Source of the DNA: Phellopilus nigrolimitatus
Lineage: Eukaryota; Basidiomycota; Agaricomycetes; Hymenochaetales; Hymenochaetaceae
Assembly (NCBI GenBank): GCA_021029095.1
Contig: JAJOHG010000002.1
Location: 1,860,001 to 1,924,000, forward strand
Reading direction: 5' to 3'
DNA length: 64,000 nt
The notes under the pieces were generated by a model. The model was not told the DNA's origin. It was given only the letters and a program-made list of their open reading frames with translations, and did not search any database. Shown one piece after another: positions 13,045 to 24,483 of this stretch (position 1 is the first letter of the stretch; each line of letters starts with the position of its first letter). Position numbers and translations under genes: made by a program.

Positions 13045-14077
13045 TCATCGTACGCCAGATCGTGAAGAAGCGGTTGACGTTGACGCGGGCTTTGAGTATC
13101 GATTTCCTGTAGTTGTCGCCGAAGGAATCGAGCTCCCTCGGCCACGGATGTTGGAGGATCTTGCCACAGCAGCTCCCCTCGCGCGCGCTGACGCCCTAGT
13201 CCCGCGAACACCCCTAACGCCCCCGTAACCAGCTCGAATTGCGAGCTTCTCGCGCTTCTCTATTTCCGCGCGCTCCTTCTCTGCGCGTTCCTGCCGTTCG
13301 CGTTCCTCTTTCTCCTTGCGGTCCTTCTCCTTCTGCACCGCGAGTGCACGCTCTTCAACTTCTCTGCGAGCTTTCTCTTCTACCTCACGGGCCAGGCGTT
13401 CTAGTGTGGCGTCGTCCTGAGGTGAAACACCATCAGAGAACAAATAGACGTATCGATCGGATTATACATACATCGTCGGCTCCGTGCCATCTTTCATCGA
13501 ATATCATACGAGTTGCTATCTCCGAATTCGCAAGGATGTCGACATATTTGTCGAGAAGCGCGTTAGTTTGCTGCAGCTGCTCGGCCACACGCTATATGCC
13601 ATTCAAGTTTAGAGCTGTAAAGAATTACGAAGACGTAGTACTGACCTCTGTCGAAGACCTGGTATCGCTGAGCGCGTCGTTATACACAGCAAAGCCCGAG
13701 TTTAGTTTGCGCAGAACGAAAAGGTTTTGTCTCAGCCGTTCCTCTCGTGTGCGTGCCATTGACTTCAATCTCGTCTCCTCATCCTCTACGACTATCTCGC
13801 TCTCTACGATGTCAGAGTCGTTGCCATCAGCTTCATCCTCGACTTCCAATTTCGCAATATCAGGCTCTGGCGGTTGAGGCTCTGGTGGTCGAAGAGGGCG
13901 CGCGAGAAGGCTGAAGGGTCGCGATGGTCCTGCCGATGGCCCGGGTTTCTCGTTCAGCGAAAGCTCTGAGAGCGACAGGTCCGCATTTTCCGGACCACCG
14001 TACGTGGTGTCTGCGAGTGGAGATGCTGAGTGGAAACGTGCTTTGAGGGGTACGGGGGATTCGAACGAGTCGTCCAT
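13045..14077 (-). CDS. DUO1: DASH/DAM1 complex subunit DUO1
   Basis: Kinetochore ring component that couples chromosomes to microtubules. Exons 14077-13646, 13591-13472 and 13416-13045 are all phase 0 and give 307 aa. The Duo1 domain is LRQNLFVLRKLNSGFAVYNDALSDT followed across the first intron by RVAEQLQQTNALLDKYVDILA, at about residues 118-170. The C-terminus is a highly charged predicted coiled coil (residues about 190-250) and a basic RG/RA-rich tail. ATG 14075-14077 (MDDSFESP) is the only ATG in frame before the conserved region. Tail to tail with DBP10, 170 bp between stops. Confidence 0.88.
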
Positions 14078-14285
14078 GATGGTAAAGTTGAAAGCACGAG
14101 TCTGAGACGCGTCGCGTTCAAATGGTCGACGCGTCTCAATCCGTATCAACGGCCATCACTACAACCTGCATTTTGGTCCGAATCACAAAGATGCAGTCAT
14201 TTCCTTTAACATGTCCAACTGCCTCTTCCTGACACTGGTGATTTACCTTGGTCTTTACCGATTCCACCGCCTAGTGATGGATCGG

Positions 14286-14760
14286 AGCTTCCTACTGACC
14301 ATTGACCTGATTATCCATGGGTCTGATCGAGGTTCAATAAAATTTGGGGCGGATTGGTCAGTAAAAGTCGGCCCGGCGCGAGTTTTGCCAGATATTTGAC
14401 CGCAAACTCGGTGTATGATATGCTCGTGCTATCGAACCGGCTCTTGGTATCTCTGACTGCCATTCCAAGTGACTTTAGCATTATTCTCAGCAAAGCCGAC
14501 AATTAGGACTTGATGTGCTTACATAACCCGATGTATCACCACCGTCATGGCGAAAGAAAGGCAGAAATCCTCCCGGCGCAGACTTAGGGCAACTATAATG
14601 CTTTTTGTTGAAGTTGTACAAAGTACGCTTAGGACTTGTGAAGTGAAAACGTGTTCTATGTTACTGACCCCTCTGCGCGCATTGAACCCGGGTCTATGAA
14701 AATTTTATTGACTCTTTACAGACCCATAGACCATTGACACGGGTCTGACCCAACACTGAC
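14286..14760. mobile_element. Putative degenerate inverted-repeat element
   Basis: Left side about 14286-14372 carries CATGGGTCTG..TTCAATAAAATTT..GGTCAGTAA. The reverse complement of about 14660-14760 carries TATGGGTCTG..GTCAATAAAATTT..GGTCAGTAA in the same order. No coding content between. Termini and target duplication are not clear; may be an old MITE. Confidence 0.35.
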
Positions 14761-14769
14761 ACCGCCCAT

Positions 14770-15333
14770 CTTTGCAGGCACATTGGCAGCCGGCCTTCTC
14801 GAACGGACCACTGTTTGTCTCTCGTGATCGCACGCTTTGAAGAAAGGACTGCGTCCAAGCTCTTTACCATCTCCCGTCTCTACTAGCTGTTGTCCTCGCC
14901 TGTCATAGAAATGTGAAACCGTCCATGTCTCCTATACTCGTTGTTTGCACCTTGCGTGGCATTTTCCTATGAGCGATTTACTGGGCTACGGAGGTGTCGG
15001 TAAGTGTGGCTGAAAATGCATGGCCGTTCGCTAAGTACGCTACTTTCAGTCAAATCGGCCACTCTTCACAATCACAATGGTGGCTGCTCCAGCGTGCCTC
15101 ATGCAGCTTTGATGTCTTTTTTCTATTTTGAGAAAAATGAATGGCAGGACGCGCCGGCAATAAAGAAAGCTACAGTTGTGGTGGCTTGTTTTGTGGTATA
15201 AAAATCCCTCCTTTGCCCCTCCAAGGTCTTCATCTCTTCGCCTACCACACGGTCAAACCCTCAACTTCCGCTTGTCTCCTCTCCTCTAGCGTCAGTAAAA
15301 CCGACCTTTTGCTATTCTCTGGCTTCAAGGGTC
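14770..15333 (+). promoter_or_regulatory. Promoter/5' flank shared by all three F-box copies
   Basis: This flank is repeated before F-box copy B (about 33130-33706) and, inverted, before copy C (about 40244-40750). It has a TATA box (TATAAAA 15197-15203; TATATAAA at 33573 in B; inverted at 40374-40381 in C). The C-rich CCCCTCCAAGGTCTTCATCTC leader downstream of it is also conserved. Confidence 0.65.
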
Positions 15334-16735
15334 ATGGCTGGTAAGTCTCTCCTCTATATGGTCTCGAACGCATGAGCAACTGTTCACGCCGCACGCACGC
15401 AGTAATAGACAATAGCATCATACAAAGGGAACCCCCTGTTCTCCAACGCATTCCGCCCGAAATCGTTTTGGAAATATTTTTTGAGTGCCTCTTTTCTAGG
15501 CCACACCATACCCTCTCGATACGCCAGGCTCCATTGAATGTGTCGCAGACCTGCCGCTATTGGCGCAATGTCGCACTTTCATCCAGCAAGCTATGGGCTC
15601 ATCTCGTCCTTTGTTCGCGGAAAAGCTCGTTCCAAACCGCTCAGCTTCAGTATATCCTAGCTGCCATGAACACCTGGTTCCTCAGATCGAACAAAGCACC
15701 TTTGTCGTTCAACATGCACATCTCTATCCCAGATTTTAGCGATAAAGCCCTGCGCAGCTCTGCCGAGCAGGTCGTCTCATCTTTATTTAGTCAACAGAAC
15801 CGTTGGAAGAACATTAAGCTGGTATGCATTGGCTTGGATTTCTCGGAGACCTTCTATCTGGAGGCTACATCCATGCCTCTGATAGAGTCTCTGCAGCTGC
15901 GCTTCTCGCCCAACAAGGGGTATTATTACCCTTCGCCTCGTTTCGAGGGGATCTTGGATCTTACCTCTTCCACTCTCCTGAAAACATTAAACTGTAGAGG
16001 ATCAATTTTGCTCAATCCGAGCGGTGCGTCTCTGATGGCATTGACACACTGCTCGTTCGCCTTCAGGATGCCGTATACCCAGTTTCTCTTCACGGACGTT
16101 TGCTTGAATCTGCTCCAGCTAGCGCCCAACTTGAACTCGTTCAACGTGATCTTCTGCGAGTCAGCATTCGAAACCCCCGTTCCCCCAGGCCCCATGCTTG
16201 TACTTCCACATTTGCGCAAGCTGTCGCTCGCGAAGTCGGTAGCGCCGACTCTTCTCATCGAGAAGCTGACACTCCCGGTCTCGTCAGTCTGCAAATCAAC
16301 TCCGCCCATGAGCAAGCCGGAGAAGTCCTTGTCGATTTTATGCAACGTTCGCAGCCTCCTCTGGAACACCTCGCAATAACAAATGGGTGCCCTGAAGACG
16401 ACGAGCTGCTCGATATTCTGCGCTCACTTCCTGCGCTGCAATCCTTGTTTATTGGAACGGCGGTCCTCTCTTACTACTTCCTGTTAGGGATGACCTTAGG
16501 TAGCCCATGGGGGGCACTGTGCCCTGCGCTGGAGACCATCGTGTTTCATGATGTTGGCGGATGGGAGGGCGACGAGGGGCTGGTCGCTGAGATGCTCGTC
16601 CCACGCTGGCGTGCCCCGGGAGGACTCAAGGTGGCAGGCCTGTTTCTCGTCGAATGCGACGTGGAGGAAATAAAGGAGATGGAACCGGTGCGACGTTGCG
16701 TGGAGGAAGGGCTGCAGCTGCTCTTGAAGCTATGA
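15334..16735 (+). CDS. F-box / LRR-like protein, copy A (one-base frameshift)
   Basis: F-box proteins recruit substrates to SCF ubiquitin ligases through Skp1. A 7-nt first exon (ATGGCTG, 15334-15340) splices over 62 bp to 15403. The protein then starts MAVIDNSIIQ; the F-box is LQRIPPEIVLEIFFECL...LNVSQTCRYWRNVALSSSKLWAHL (about residues 17-65). The rest has weak LRR-like hydrophobic periodicity. At about 16278-16281 the sequence reads CCCGGTC where copies B and C read CCCGGGTC. This one-base loss shifts the frame, after which the homologous C-terminus (LVSLQINSAHEQAG...) continues to TGA at 16735. Either a pseudogene or a miscalled G run. Confidence 0.7.
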
Positions 16736-18132
16736 ACGAGTAGCCTTTTTACGCTTGCTACGATATGATTACATTCGGCGGAATGAGCCAGGTTGAAGGC
16801 TGGTTTTGTGGCAGCTAATGATCTTGAGGATATAGAATGTAGAATTTGACAATTTATTATATGATACGGATAATTTCATAGTTTATACAACTAACAATCG
16901 TGAATGGCAAGACGAGAAACACATTCTCCTCAAGCTTGACTAAAGACTAGTAACGCACTATGGGAATACGTTGAGATAAGCGGCTGGCGTAGGCGGCCAC
17001 GATCGCGGATTATAACTCCATTTAAATCCATCTAGGGACGCATTTGAGTGGCGAGAAGTCGTCGTAAGTCCCCGAGCCTGTATTCTTCTCGCAGAAGCCC
17101 GCACTCTGTTTCCGAATCTATGTTTTAAGAGATCACATTGGTTCCGGGAGTTTCAGCAATTGAACGCAGTGTTTCTGAGACAGCAGTGAGACTGTTTTGT
17201 CTTCATAGAAATTTGAAGCAACCACAGGCGGAAGCGCATGCTCAGGATGTTGTGGTTCAAAGTGGAGCTAAAGATCGGAAGGAGAACACTGTCAATAACG
17301 AAATTGGCGCCCAACGTAGAGCTTTCGCAGTCTTTGCAAAAGAGGTCAAAAATGTTGCTGTAGTTTATCGGTGAAGTACTGAACTTGCAAAGCCACACAA
17401 CCAAAAGACTTTTATGGTCCCAGCAGACCAGGCCTCGCTTGCACTGTTGCAGGACATTAACATGTTGATATCGATGAGACCAGACCAGTGTTACCCGAAG
17501 AAAAGCACCAGTGTGTCGAAAGGTAAGCGATTATATTCTGCCACGCTTTGCAAGATGAAGGCTGGGTGAGGACGCCTGCATCTTACTTCAAGAGCTTCCC
17601 TAATATTGGCAATACAGCACTTCCTATGTCTTCGGTCATGCGGGCGGGTTATTCGAGACTGTTTTCCAGCGAGTCAAATTGGCAGATACATAAAGGCGTC
17701 AACCAGCTCAGGACAGGCTACCGACAGCCGCCACATGAAGTAGACCTGAGTTATAGTACTGACGAAAATAAAATAACCAATACAATGAGCAAATACGCGG
17801 TTACTTTACTGAAAAAATGATAGTTCGAGGATGGCTAGTTTGGCAGCATCCTCAAGCCGGAAAACCTGCCTCACACTTTCGAGACAGAATTTGCCTGAAG
17901 GGCAAAGATGTGCCGCTGCATCGTGACAGATGTGCCCGCCGGTGACCAACCGTATGTCAAAGTTGTTAGTGGATGTGGATGGAGAGAGGACGGCCTTCCG
18001 TTTCTGTACGCAGCGGAACGATGATAACGCTGCTCATACGCGGCGCCCCGCGTTCCTTCCCCGCTCGATCTCGTATTTGCTCGATACGGGTGCTGCTGCC
18101 CTCAAACCTCCTGCGGTAGACACGAAACAATA
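16736..18132. other. Intergenic; F-box 3' flank and PP2C 5' flank
   Basis: The first ~110 bp match the 3' flank of F-box copy C (inverted at about 38720-38831). About 18020-18132 matches the leader of the broken PP2C copy B (31745-31860). Between them I see no supported gene; ORFs near 17138 and 17548 have no family features. Confidence 0.45.
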
Positions 18133-19654
18133 ATGTCCGCCCCTAGTAGCGGTGCAGCGGGCGCAGTCGACCCCGCGAAGGGCGTCGTCGCGCAGACGGA
18201 CATGGGCTGGAAAGGCGAGGGACCCTGGACATATCGGCTTTTGCACGAGCCGCACCTCACCAACGAGTTCGACAGGCAGACCGCCCCTGCGGCGCACCCG
18301 CTCGGCGGTGGGGCGGGGCGCCAGGCGTATTCCGTGACGACCCAGCCGTGCCCCGACCCCGAGCAGCGCTCGCAGGACAGACACGTCGTCGCGAGTTGGG
18401 CGCTGCCCGGCGGAAGCTGGACGTTCGCGGGCGTCTTCGACGGTGGGCATAATTCTAATCTGGTATTACTACAGCAGCCTTACTGCGGTACTTTCGCGAA
18501 CTATCGGTAGGCCATGCTGGACACGACACAGTCGATTACACGCTCAAATCGCTACCGTCATCCACACGCGATGCTCTGTCTTCCATACTCTCTGCTACTT
18601 TGTCTCCGTCTTCCGACGCGATCTCTGCCGTCCTCTCAGAATGCATCACGCGGCTCGATCAATCTCTGACCGCGAGTCTCTTGTCTATTTTTCCGGGAGG
18701 CGAGCAGGCCATCAAGAACATGACCGATGATGAAATCAAGGGTGTGATCAACGACCAAGACAGAGGCGGGAAGAATGCTGCCATCGTGGCACGCTGTATG
18801 CGCGGGACAACGGCGCTTGTCGCGCTGATAGATCCGCAGGGGGAGAATCTCTGGGTCGCGAGTTTGGGCGACTGCGTTGCCGGTGAGTTTCGCCCAGACC
18901 AGCGCGCCGGCCGCATGCTTATTTCCCGGCATGATTTGCGCGATGATTTCGTGTCAATGTCGCGCCTGAAGTTCTCGGCGCATCTGACAAAGTTCAAGCG
19001 CGGACGAGCGGGATGCTCGTAAGCTCGACTCACAACGGGCGCGTTTCGTCTGAAGCAGACCGCGTTCGAAGCGAACATCCCGGCGAGGACGAGGCCGTCC
19101 TCCGGCATCGTGTGCTCGGTGCAATTGCTGTGACGCGAGGTGTGTATATGGCATTCTGAACGATTGCGCGTCCGGCCAGCTCACTTCGCGTGCTCCCAGC
19201 GCTCGGCGATCATCTCTTCAAACTTCCCGCGATCTACACCACGCGCGTTTTCGTGAACGCGGCGGCTCGCTTCAGGATCTCGACGCCCCTCGCGGACATT
19301 ATCCCCCGCATCAAGACGCCGCCGTACGTGAGCGCCACCCCGGATGTACGCCATGTCGCGCTGAAGGGGGGACTCTCCTCGTCCTCCGCGGGGTCGGTTT
19401 CGGGAGAGCAGCGGCGTTTCCTGATTATGTGCAGTGATGGCCTAGTAGATCTCTTCGACGGCGTCGTCAATCCGGACCGGTGGGCGCGCGTCGTTGGGGG
19501 CGCGCTTTCGTCGGCGAACGCGAATAATGCCGCGTCATCCCTGCTGCGACACGCGTTCGGCGGGGACGATGATGCGTTGGTATCGTGCAAGCTGACTGTC
19601 GAGATGTGCGAGCGCTGGATGGATGATACGACAATTGTCGTGGTGCCTTTATAG
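18133..19654 (+). CDS. PP2C-type Ser/Thr protein phosphatase (PPM family), intact copy A
   Basis: Metal-dependent phosphatase, 425 aa, of the type related to pyruvate dehydrogenase phosphatase. Exons 18133-18442, 18511-18882, 18999-19139 and 19200-19654 keep phase. Motifs: DRHVVA...FAGVFDGHAGHDT (motif with the metal-binding Asp, split by intron 1), CMRGTTALVALI, LWVASLGDC, LVSSTHNG, VLGAIAVTRALGDHLFKLP, FLIMCSDGLVDLFD and the terminal DDTTIVVVPL. All metal-coordinating Asp positions look present. No clear mitochondrial presequence. Two broken paralogues lie at 31.9-33.0 kb and 40.8-41.9 kb. Confidence 0.85.
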
Positions 19655-20829
19655 ACTAACATTCACATCGTTTCTTTGTCTGGGAAGCGAGCAAGCATAC
19701 ACGAACGCTGAGTTAGAAATGCTCGGGGTTTGAGCCGTATTTGAAGATGATCTGTGGTATACATGTAATAGGCTGGTGAGTTGATCGTGATTCTTGGTCG
19801 TCACCTTGCTCACGAAAGAAGCCTTGATATTGCAGTTTGACAATGTATAAACAATGCACGAAAATACCATTGTTGTACATTATGATTTTTTTTTGAAGAA
19901 GAACCTCGAGAGGAAGGCAGATGGTCGCCTGTGCGCGCGCTCGCCATCTGATGTGCATACCATTGGCGCGCTCTTCCCCGCTAATTTTCGTTTCCAGGTC
20001 TACAGGACCTGTTTGGACATAAAAAACCTGGTTTAGAAATAGCGGTGAGTGCAACAGCATTTCCCTTCCGTGCATCCCGTCTCCAAAATAGATAACGTCT
20101 CTCCGGTGTTCATTTACGCGATGGCAGATTACAGCATGTGGTCAGGAACACCAACCCAACGCCGCAGCTTGTGGACTGAATGCGCCTTTCCATGCATTCG
20201 CGTTCGCATTTAGCAGACTCTTCGGGAACACTGCTGAGTCACCGGAGGAGAAGATCGCGCTTCCGCTATAGCCTTTTGCGCTTGGACGGTATTACGTCAG
20301 TTTGTGTACAGCCCAAATGCGATAGCACAACTCGGCTCACAGCCTCGTACAAGTTGGTTTGCTTATTTCTATCCGTATCAATTCTGCTTTCTTTGGTATC
20401 CTTCACTAACGATCTGAAAAGGGAGTTCATCTCCGAAGGTGAGCAGGCCTCTCGCTGGTTCGCATCGAACCTTATACGACCATATTTTTATTCTTCTCTC
20501 GGCAGTGTGTTCCGGACATCTGGACTGCTCTTGTCTACTAATAGTTCGCAACTCGCTATCCGTACATCTATCCAGCAATGCGTCGGTATCAATGCGATGC
20601 TACGCTCTTTGATTGCTATCTCCCCACCTCTCCATCCGTTGATCGCGTGTCGCTACCTGCCGTGCCCGTCCGGTGGACTCGTCCCTAGCGCGTCAACTGC
20701 CACGCTCAAAGCGCGATCTTCAGATTTCCGGAGGGACCATCATACACTCGCCCGATTCTTTTCTCTATCGCCCTAGTCGACCTTGCCGCCTAATACTTTT
20801 GTTGACGCACTGCATACTGCTTGCTGCTT
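19655..20829. other. Intergenic, no gene recognised
   Basis: Contains one 198-codon open frame (20180-20776) rich in Ser/Leu/Arg with no motif; considered chance. Holds the promoter of the downstream membrane protein. Confidence 0.35.
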
Positions 20830-23126
20830 ATGAGCGTCACGGTGGACGACGCCGTTTCTCAGTGGATCTTCTCGAATGGCGGCTACGTCGGATCTAATAT
20901 GAGCGAAGCAGAATGGTGCGCCTTCATTCTTACCTTTCAGTGGTAGCGCGCTATCCAGCAAACTCAATGACGGGCTCGTCAGGCATCAGCTCGCGGACGA
21001 CCCTTCAGCCAACCTGAATGGGTACTACAACGGCACCGCCATATGGACAGACACGCCAGGCGCGTCCGCCTCGCTCATCTTCCAGGGCACCGAGCTCATC
21101 ATCTACTCGGCGACCTCGCCGCAGGGCGGCCAGATGACCGTCCTCCTCGACAACAGCTCCGCGAACGTCTCTCTCAGCGACCCAATCAGCCAGCTTGGCG
21201 ACTGGGTATATATGGTATCGGATTTGGACCCAGGGATGCTGCATGCGGTCACGGTGCAGGCGGTGGGCGGGGGCAGGATCAATATCGACAAGGTCGGGAT
21301 CAGCCCGCCCCCGCAGAGTCCCTTCGCACCGGCGATGCCGCAGCCCCTCCCGCCAGGTACTTACTCGGTTTAAGCCACTATCCTCATGCGCAGAATAGAC
21401 CCGTGACCCAGCTTGATTTAGCGTTCCCGAATGTTTCGTCGAAGGCAACGTCTACGGTCGGCCAAACGATGACGACGATAATGACGATGACGGCCACACC
21501 GTCTTCTCTCCCCAGGCCGGAGGCGCCAACTCCGACAGAAACATCGGTAGGAAGGTTAGTTGGTTTCGTTTTTTCATGAAATCACTGAATGAGGTTTTTT
21601 TTTCCCTTTTCGCAGAGGCCTGCTTGTCGGAACGATCGTGGGCGGGGTCTGCGCGTCCGTTTTCCTCGTCTTCTTCTGCGTCTGGTTCCGCCGCCGGCGT
21701 GCGCGGAGAGGGCGTCAGGGCCGGGGCTCGCCACGTCCTAGGTTACGGGACTTCGCGCTGGCGCGGGGGCCGACGGGGAAATGGGAAGCGGGCATGGCGT
21801 GGAATGGCGTGTCTGGCTTTACGCCGATCAAGGACGAGAGAACGCTGGAAGACGTTGAAGGGAGGCCAAAATACGGAAGAGGAAGCAATGGGTTCTGGAG
21901 TTTACTACCCTCGGTACACATTCACGCTTTATTCACTACTTTATTTCGAGTTCTCTGTATTCACAATCGGCTCTGACAACGCACAGATAAAACATGTCAG
22001 CACGCTCGATCTCGCGTTCGCCGTCCCGCCCTCCCCGTCGCCTTCGCAGACGCTGCTGTCGCAGTTCCCCATCCCGCCGTCGCACAGGTCGTTGTCTCCG
22101 ACGTACGGGCACAATCGGAGCCGGAGCTTCGCGCTGAGCCTCAGCATCGACACCGATGTCGAGGCCGCCCGTGCGCGCGCTGTGCGTGACCGCAGGAGCG
22201 TGGACACAGCCGGCACGGCCGGGGCATCCAGGTTCGGTGGCCCCGGGTGGCGCGGCCTCCCCGCGCGGAACCACCATCGCGCGTTCAGCGTCGACGCCGC
22301 TGTGCAGGAAGCCGCGCCCGAGGCCGAGCTGGAGAAGGCGCTCGATGAGAAGGGCTCGCTGGAGTTCTACGCGGACTACGCGCGCTACGGCGCGCACGCG
22401 GACCGCCAATTCGCAGACGGCGGGGGCAGCGCAGCCCAGGAAGACAACCGCGGGCTGAATGACGCTGGAGACGGCGACGGCGACGATGTCGACAACGACG
22501 ACGACGACGACGAGGTCACGACGCCGCTCATCCCGAACAGCCCCGCTGTCGCGTCCTCCATCGCGTCTGTTTCGCTCTCGCACAGCAGCGGCAGCGGCTT
22601 CGGCCCCGGCCCCAGCGGCGCAGGGAAGCACGGCCGCGCGCGGGGGAACAGGATACTGCGCTCGGCGCGCGTGCGCCGCGCGAGCATGCGCTTTTCTGGC
22701 GGCGGGCACTCGAGCCGCAGCTCGGCGGGCACGGCGTCCGCGCGAACGCCCGCGAGCGCCGGCGACTCCCCGCAGTCCCTCACGCGTGTGCACGCACAGA
22801 CCTTCCCGGTCCCGGACGTGCCCGCCCGCCCGGCGGGGCCCGCAGACGCGTCGCCCGCTGCACATATCGGCGAGGGCGTGCAGCCGGCGCCGCCCCCGAG
22901 CGCGTGGGCTGCGGATCCCGTGCCGGTGGCGCGGAAGGTGCTGAATCGGCTGACGCGCGCACACGGGCCGTTCTATGGCCCGCGCGCGTGCACCGGGTCT
23001 GGCGCGAGCGCGTCCTCCGACTGCGTCGAGCGGGCTGCCCCGGGCTGCGCGCGCGCGGAGGAGCTGAGCGTGGTGGAGGAGGCGCGGGGGTCTTGGAGCT
23101 CGGATGGGATGGCGTCGACGGGCTAG
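20830..23126 (+). CDS. Single-pass surface protein with mucin-like linker and long acidic/Ser-rich tail
   Basis: Function unknown; layout suggests a surface sensor or wall-anchored protein. Exons 20830-20915, 20941-21356, 21422-21554, 21616-21913 and 21987-23126 keep phase (690 aa). The N-terminal ectodomain (about 30-165) has the pattern NGYYNGTAIWTDTPGASASLIFQG..LIIYSAT, seen widely in Agaricomycete one-TM proteins. A Thr/Ser/Met-rich linker (about 170-210) follows. One membrane helix LLVGTIVGGVCASVFLVFF is followed at once by CVWFRRRRARRGR, giving an inside-positive topology. The cytoplasmic tail has a GDGDGDDVDNDDDDDE acidic run and Ser/Ala/Pro-rich low complexity. No signal peptide is evident at the chosen ATG, so an upstream exon may be missing. 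Confidence 0.6.
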
Positions 23127-23815
23127 GGACGCTTTGCGAAACGGACTCGTGTTTATGTATCTGTATTTTCTCTCCGTGGCAGTACTCTCTAGCGTACTTC
23201 GTTGATTTTTTTTCTCCGTGTGTGGAATTCTCTTTATCGTCAATGGTTCTACTGTTCTCTCGCTTACTCTAAATCAACGTTTGCTTGCGCGTCTTAGTCT
23301 CTGCAATCTGCGATCCTCGTCATTCCGATTAACAATGCAGCAGGATCTCATTTCGATTTCGAGAAAATTTAGATCATGGTTGATATAAGAAGACTCCAAT
23401 TGTGCGCCCAAACTCACCAGGTCTCGACAGGATCTGTCTCATTACGCGTCCAAAAGAGTGTCCTGAAGCATATTTGTTGGGCTCGGCGTTACTGAGTGCG
23501 GCTTGCCAGAACTGAGTGCATCAAATTTGATCCTCATGATCAGGTTCAACCTCTTGTGTGATTCCGATGAGCTCTTTTTATTTTAGAATACAGAAGCTCC
23601 TGCAATGTCGCAGCAAAGGAATTAGACGGTCCTGCGGCTATGGCCGTTCACTAGAATTTGAACTCCGTGATCTGCGCATCACAAAGGGGATCACCGCAAG
23701 CCACTCCTTTCGACACTCTATAACGTTAACTCTAACTACGACCAGTACACAGATACCAACGTCCCATAGCCAAACTTCCTCCGCACTTCCAAGGTTATGC
23801 ATACCGAGTTATAAT
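23127..23815. other. Intergenic, no gene recognised
   Basis: 3' flank of the membrane protein and 5' flank of the SWIM protein; no supported ORF or repeat. Confidence 0.35.
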
Positions 23816-24483
23816 ATGTTACTCGCAAATATCCAGAACCTGCTGGATATCCTTCTGGACGAGATTCACGCGGAGTCGTCTAATGACTGTTAGTTCGTTA
23901 ATATTTTCAGTAATTTGCTGAAACGCGTAGACTTATGAATGAGTCTGACAGTATCTGAGGACAGCATACAAAAGCTGCGCCACTTCTTCCCGGACAACCT
24001 GCTCTTAGCCGCATTGGACCTCATCGACCGCGAGCGCGGTCAGTACCAGTTCTCAGTCCTTTAAACTAACTCTTTGAAAATTCCAAGCTCAGTTTTCTAA
24101 TTAATTCTGAAATGACTACTCAGTGATGCGTCTGAAGACACAGTGGGGTCGTTCATTTTACGAGGTCCATGGCTCGACGTCTGCGTATACCGTCCAGCCC
24201 GACCTCCCGTCGCACATGCCCGCGTACTGCAGCTGTCCATCGTTCGCATTTTCGGTTCTCCTCTCAGAGGATCAGCTGATGGTGAGCACTCTCAAAATCT
24301 CAGAGCGAAGTCAAAGTCTGTCCACTAAGAATACTGATTTTTTCCTTGCGGTGCCTGCTGTCGATGGGCCTATAGTGCAAGCACTTGCTCGCCGTAAAGC
24401 TCGCGCAGCGGCTCAATAAGTGCGTCGAGCGCAATATCACCGATGAAGGCATTCCGAGTACGCAGCTTGTATCGAATGAGTAG
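23816..24483 (+). CDS. SWS1: SWIM zinc-finger protein, SWS1/ZSWIM7-like (Shu complex)
   Basis: Sws1/ZSWIM7 partners a Rad51 paralogue and promotes Rad51 filament formation in homologous recombination. Four exons (23816-23888, 23952-24038, 24124-24281, 24376-24483) give 141 aa with consistent phase. The SWIM domain is complete: CSCPSFAFSVLLSEDQLM ends exon 3 and CKHLLAVKLAQ opens exon 4, giving the C-x-C...C-x-H zinc ligands. Upstream is LRHFFPDNLLLAALDLID and the WG..FYEV hairpin typical of ZSWIM7. The size matches the family. The SWIM motif crosses an intron, so the gene is easily missed by ORF callers. Confidence 0.8.

Noticed and set aside
19713..20776. ORFs between the PP2C and membrane-protein genes
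   Set aside because: No conserved motif, poor codon-like composition and no consistent splice structure.
21936..23243. 435-codon minus-strand Arg/Ala-rich ORF
   Set aside because: GC-rich antisense shadow of the membrane protein tail; composition is an artefact of the opposite strand.
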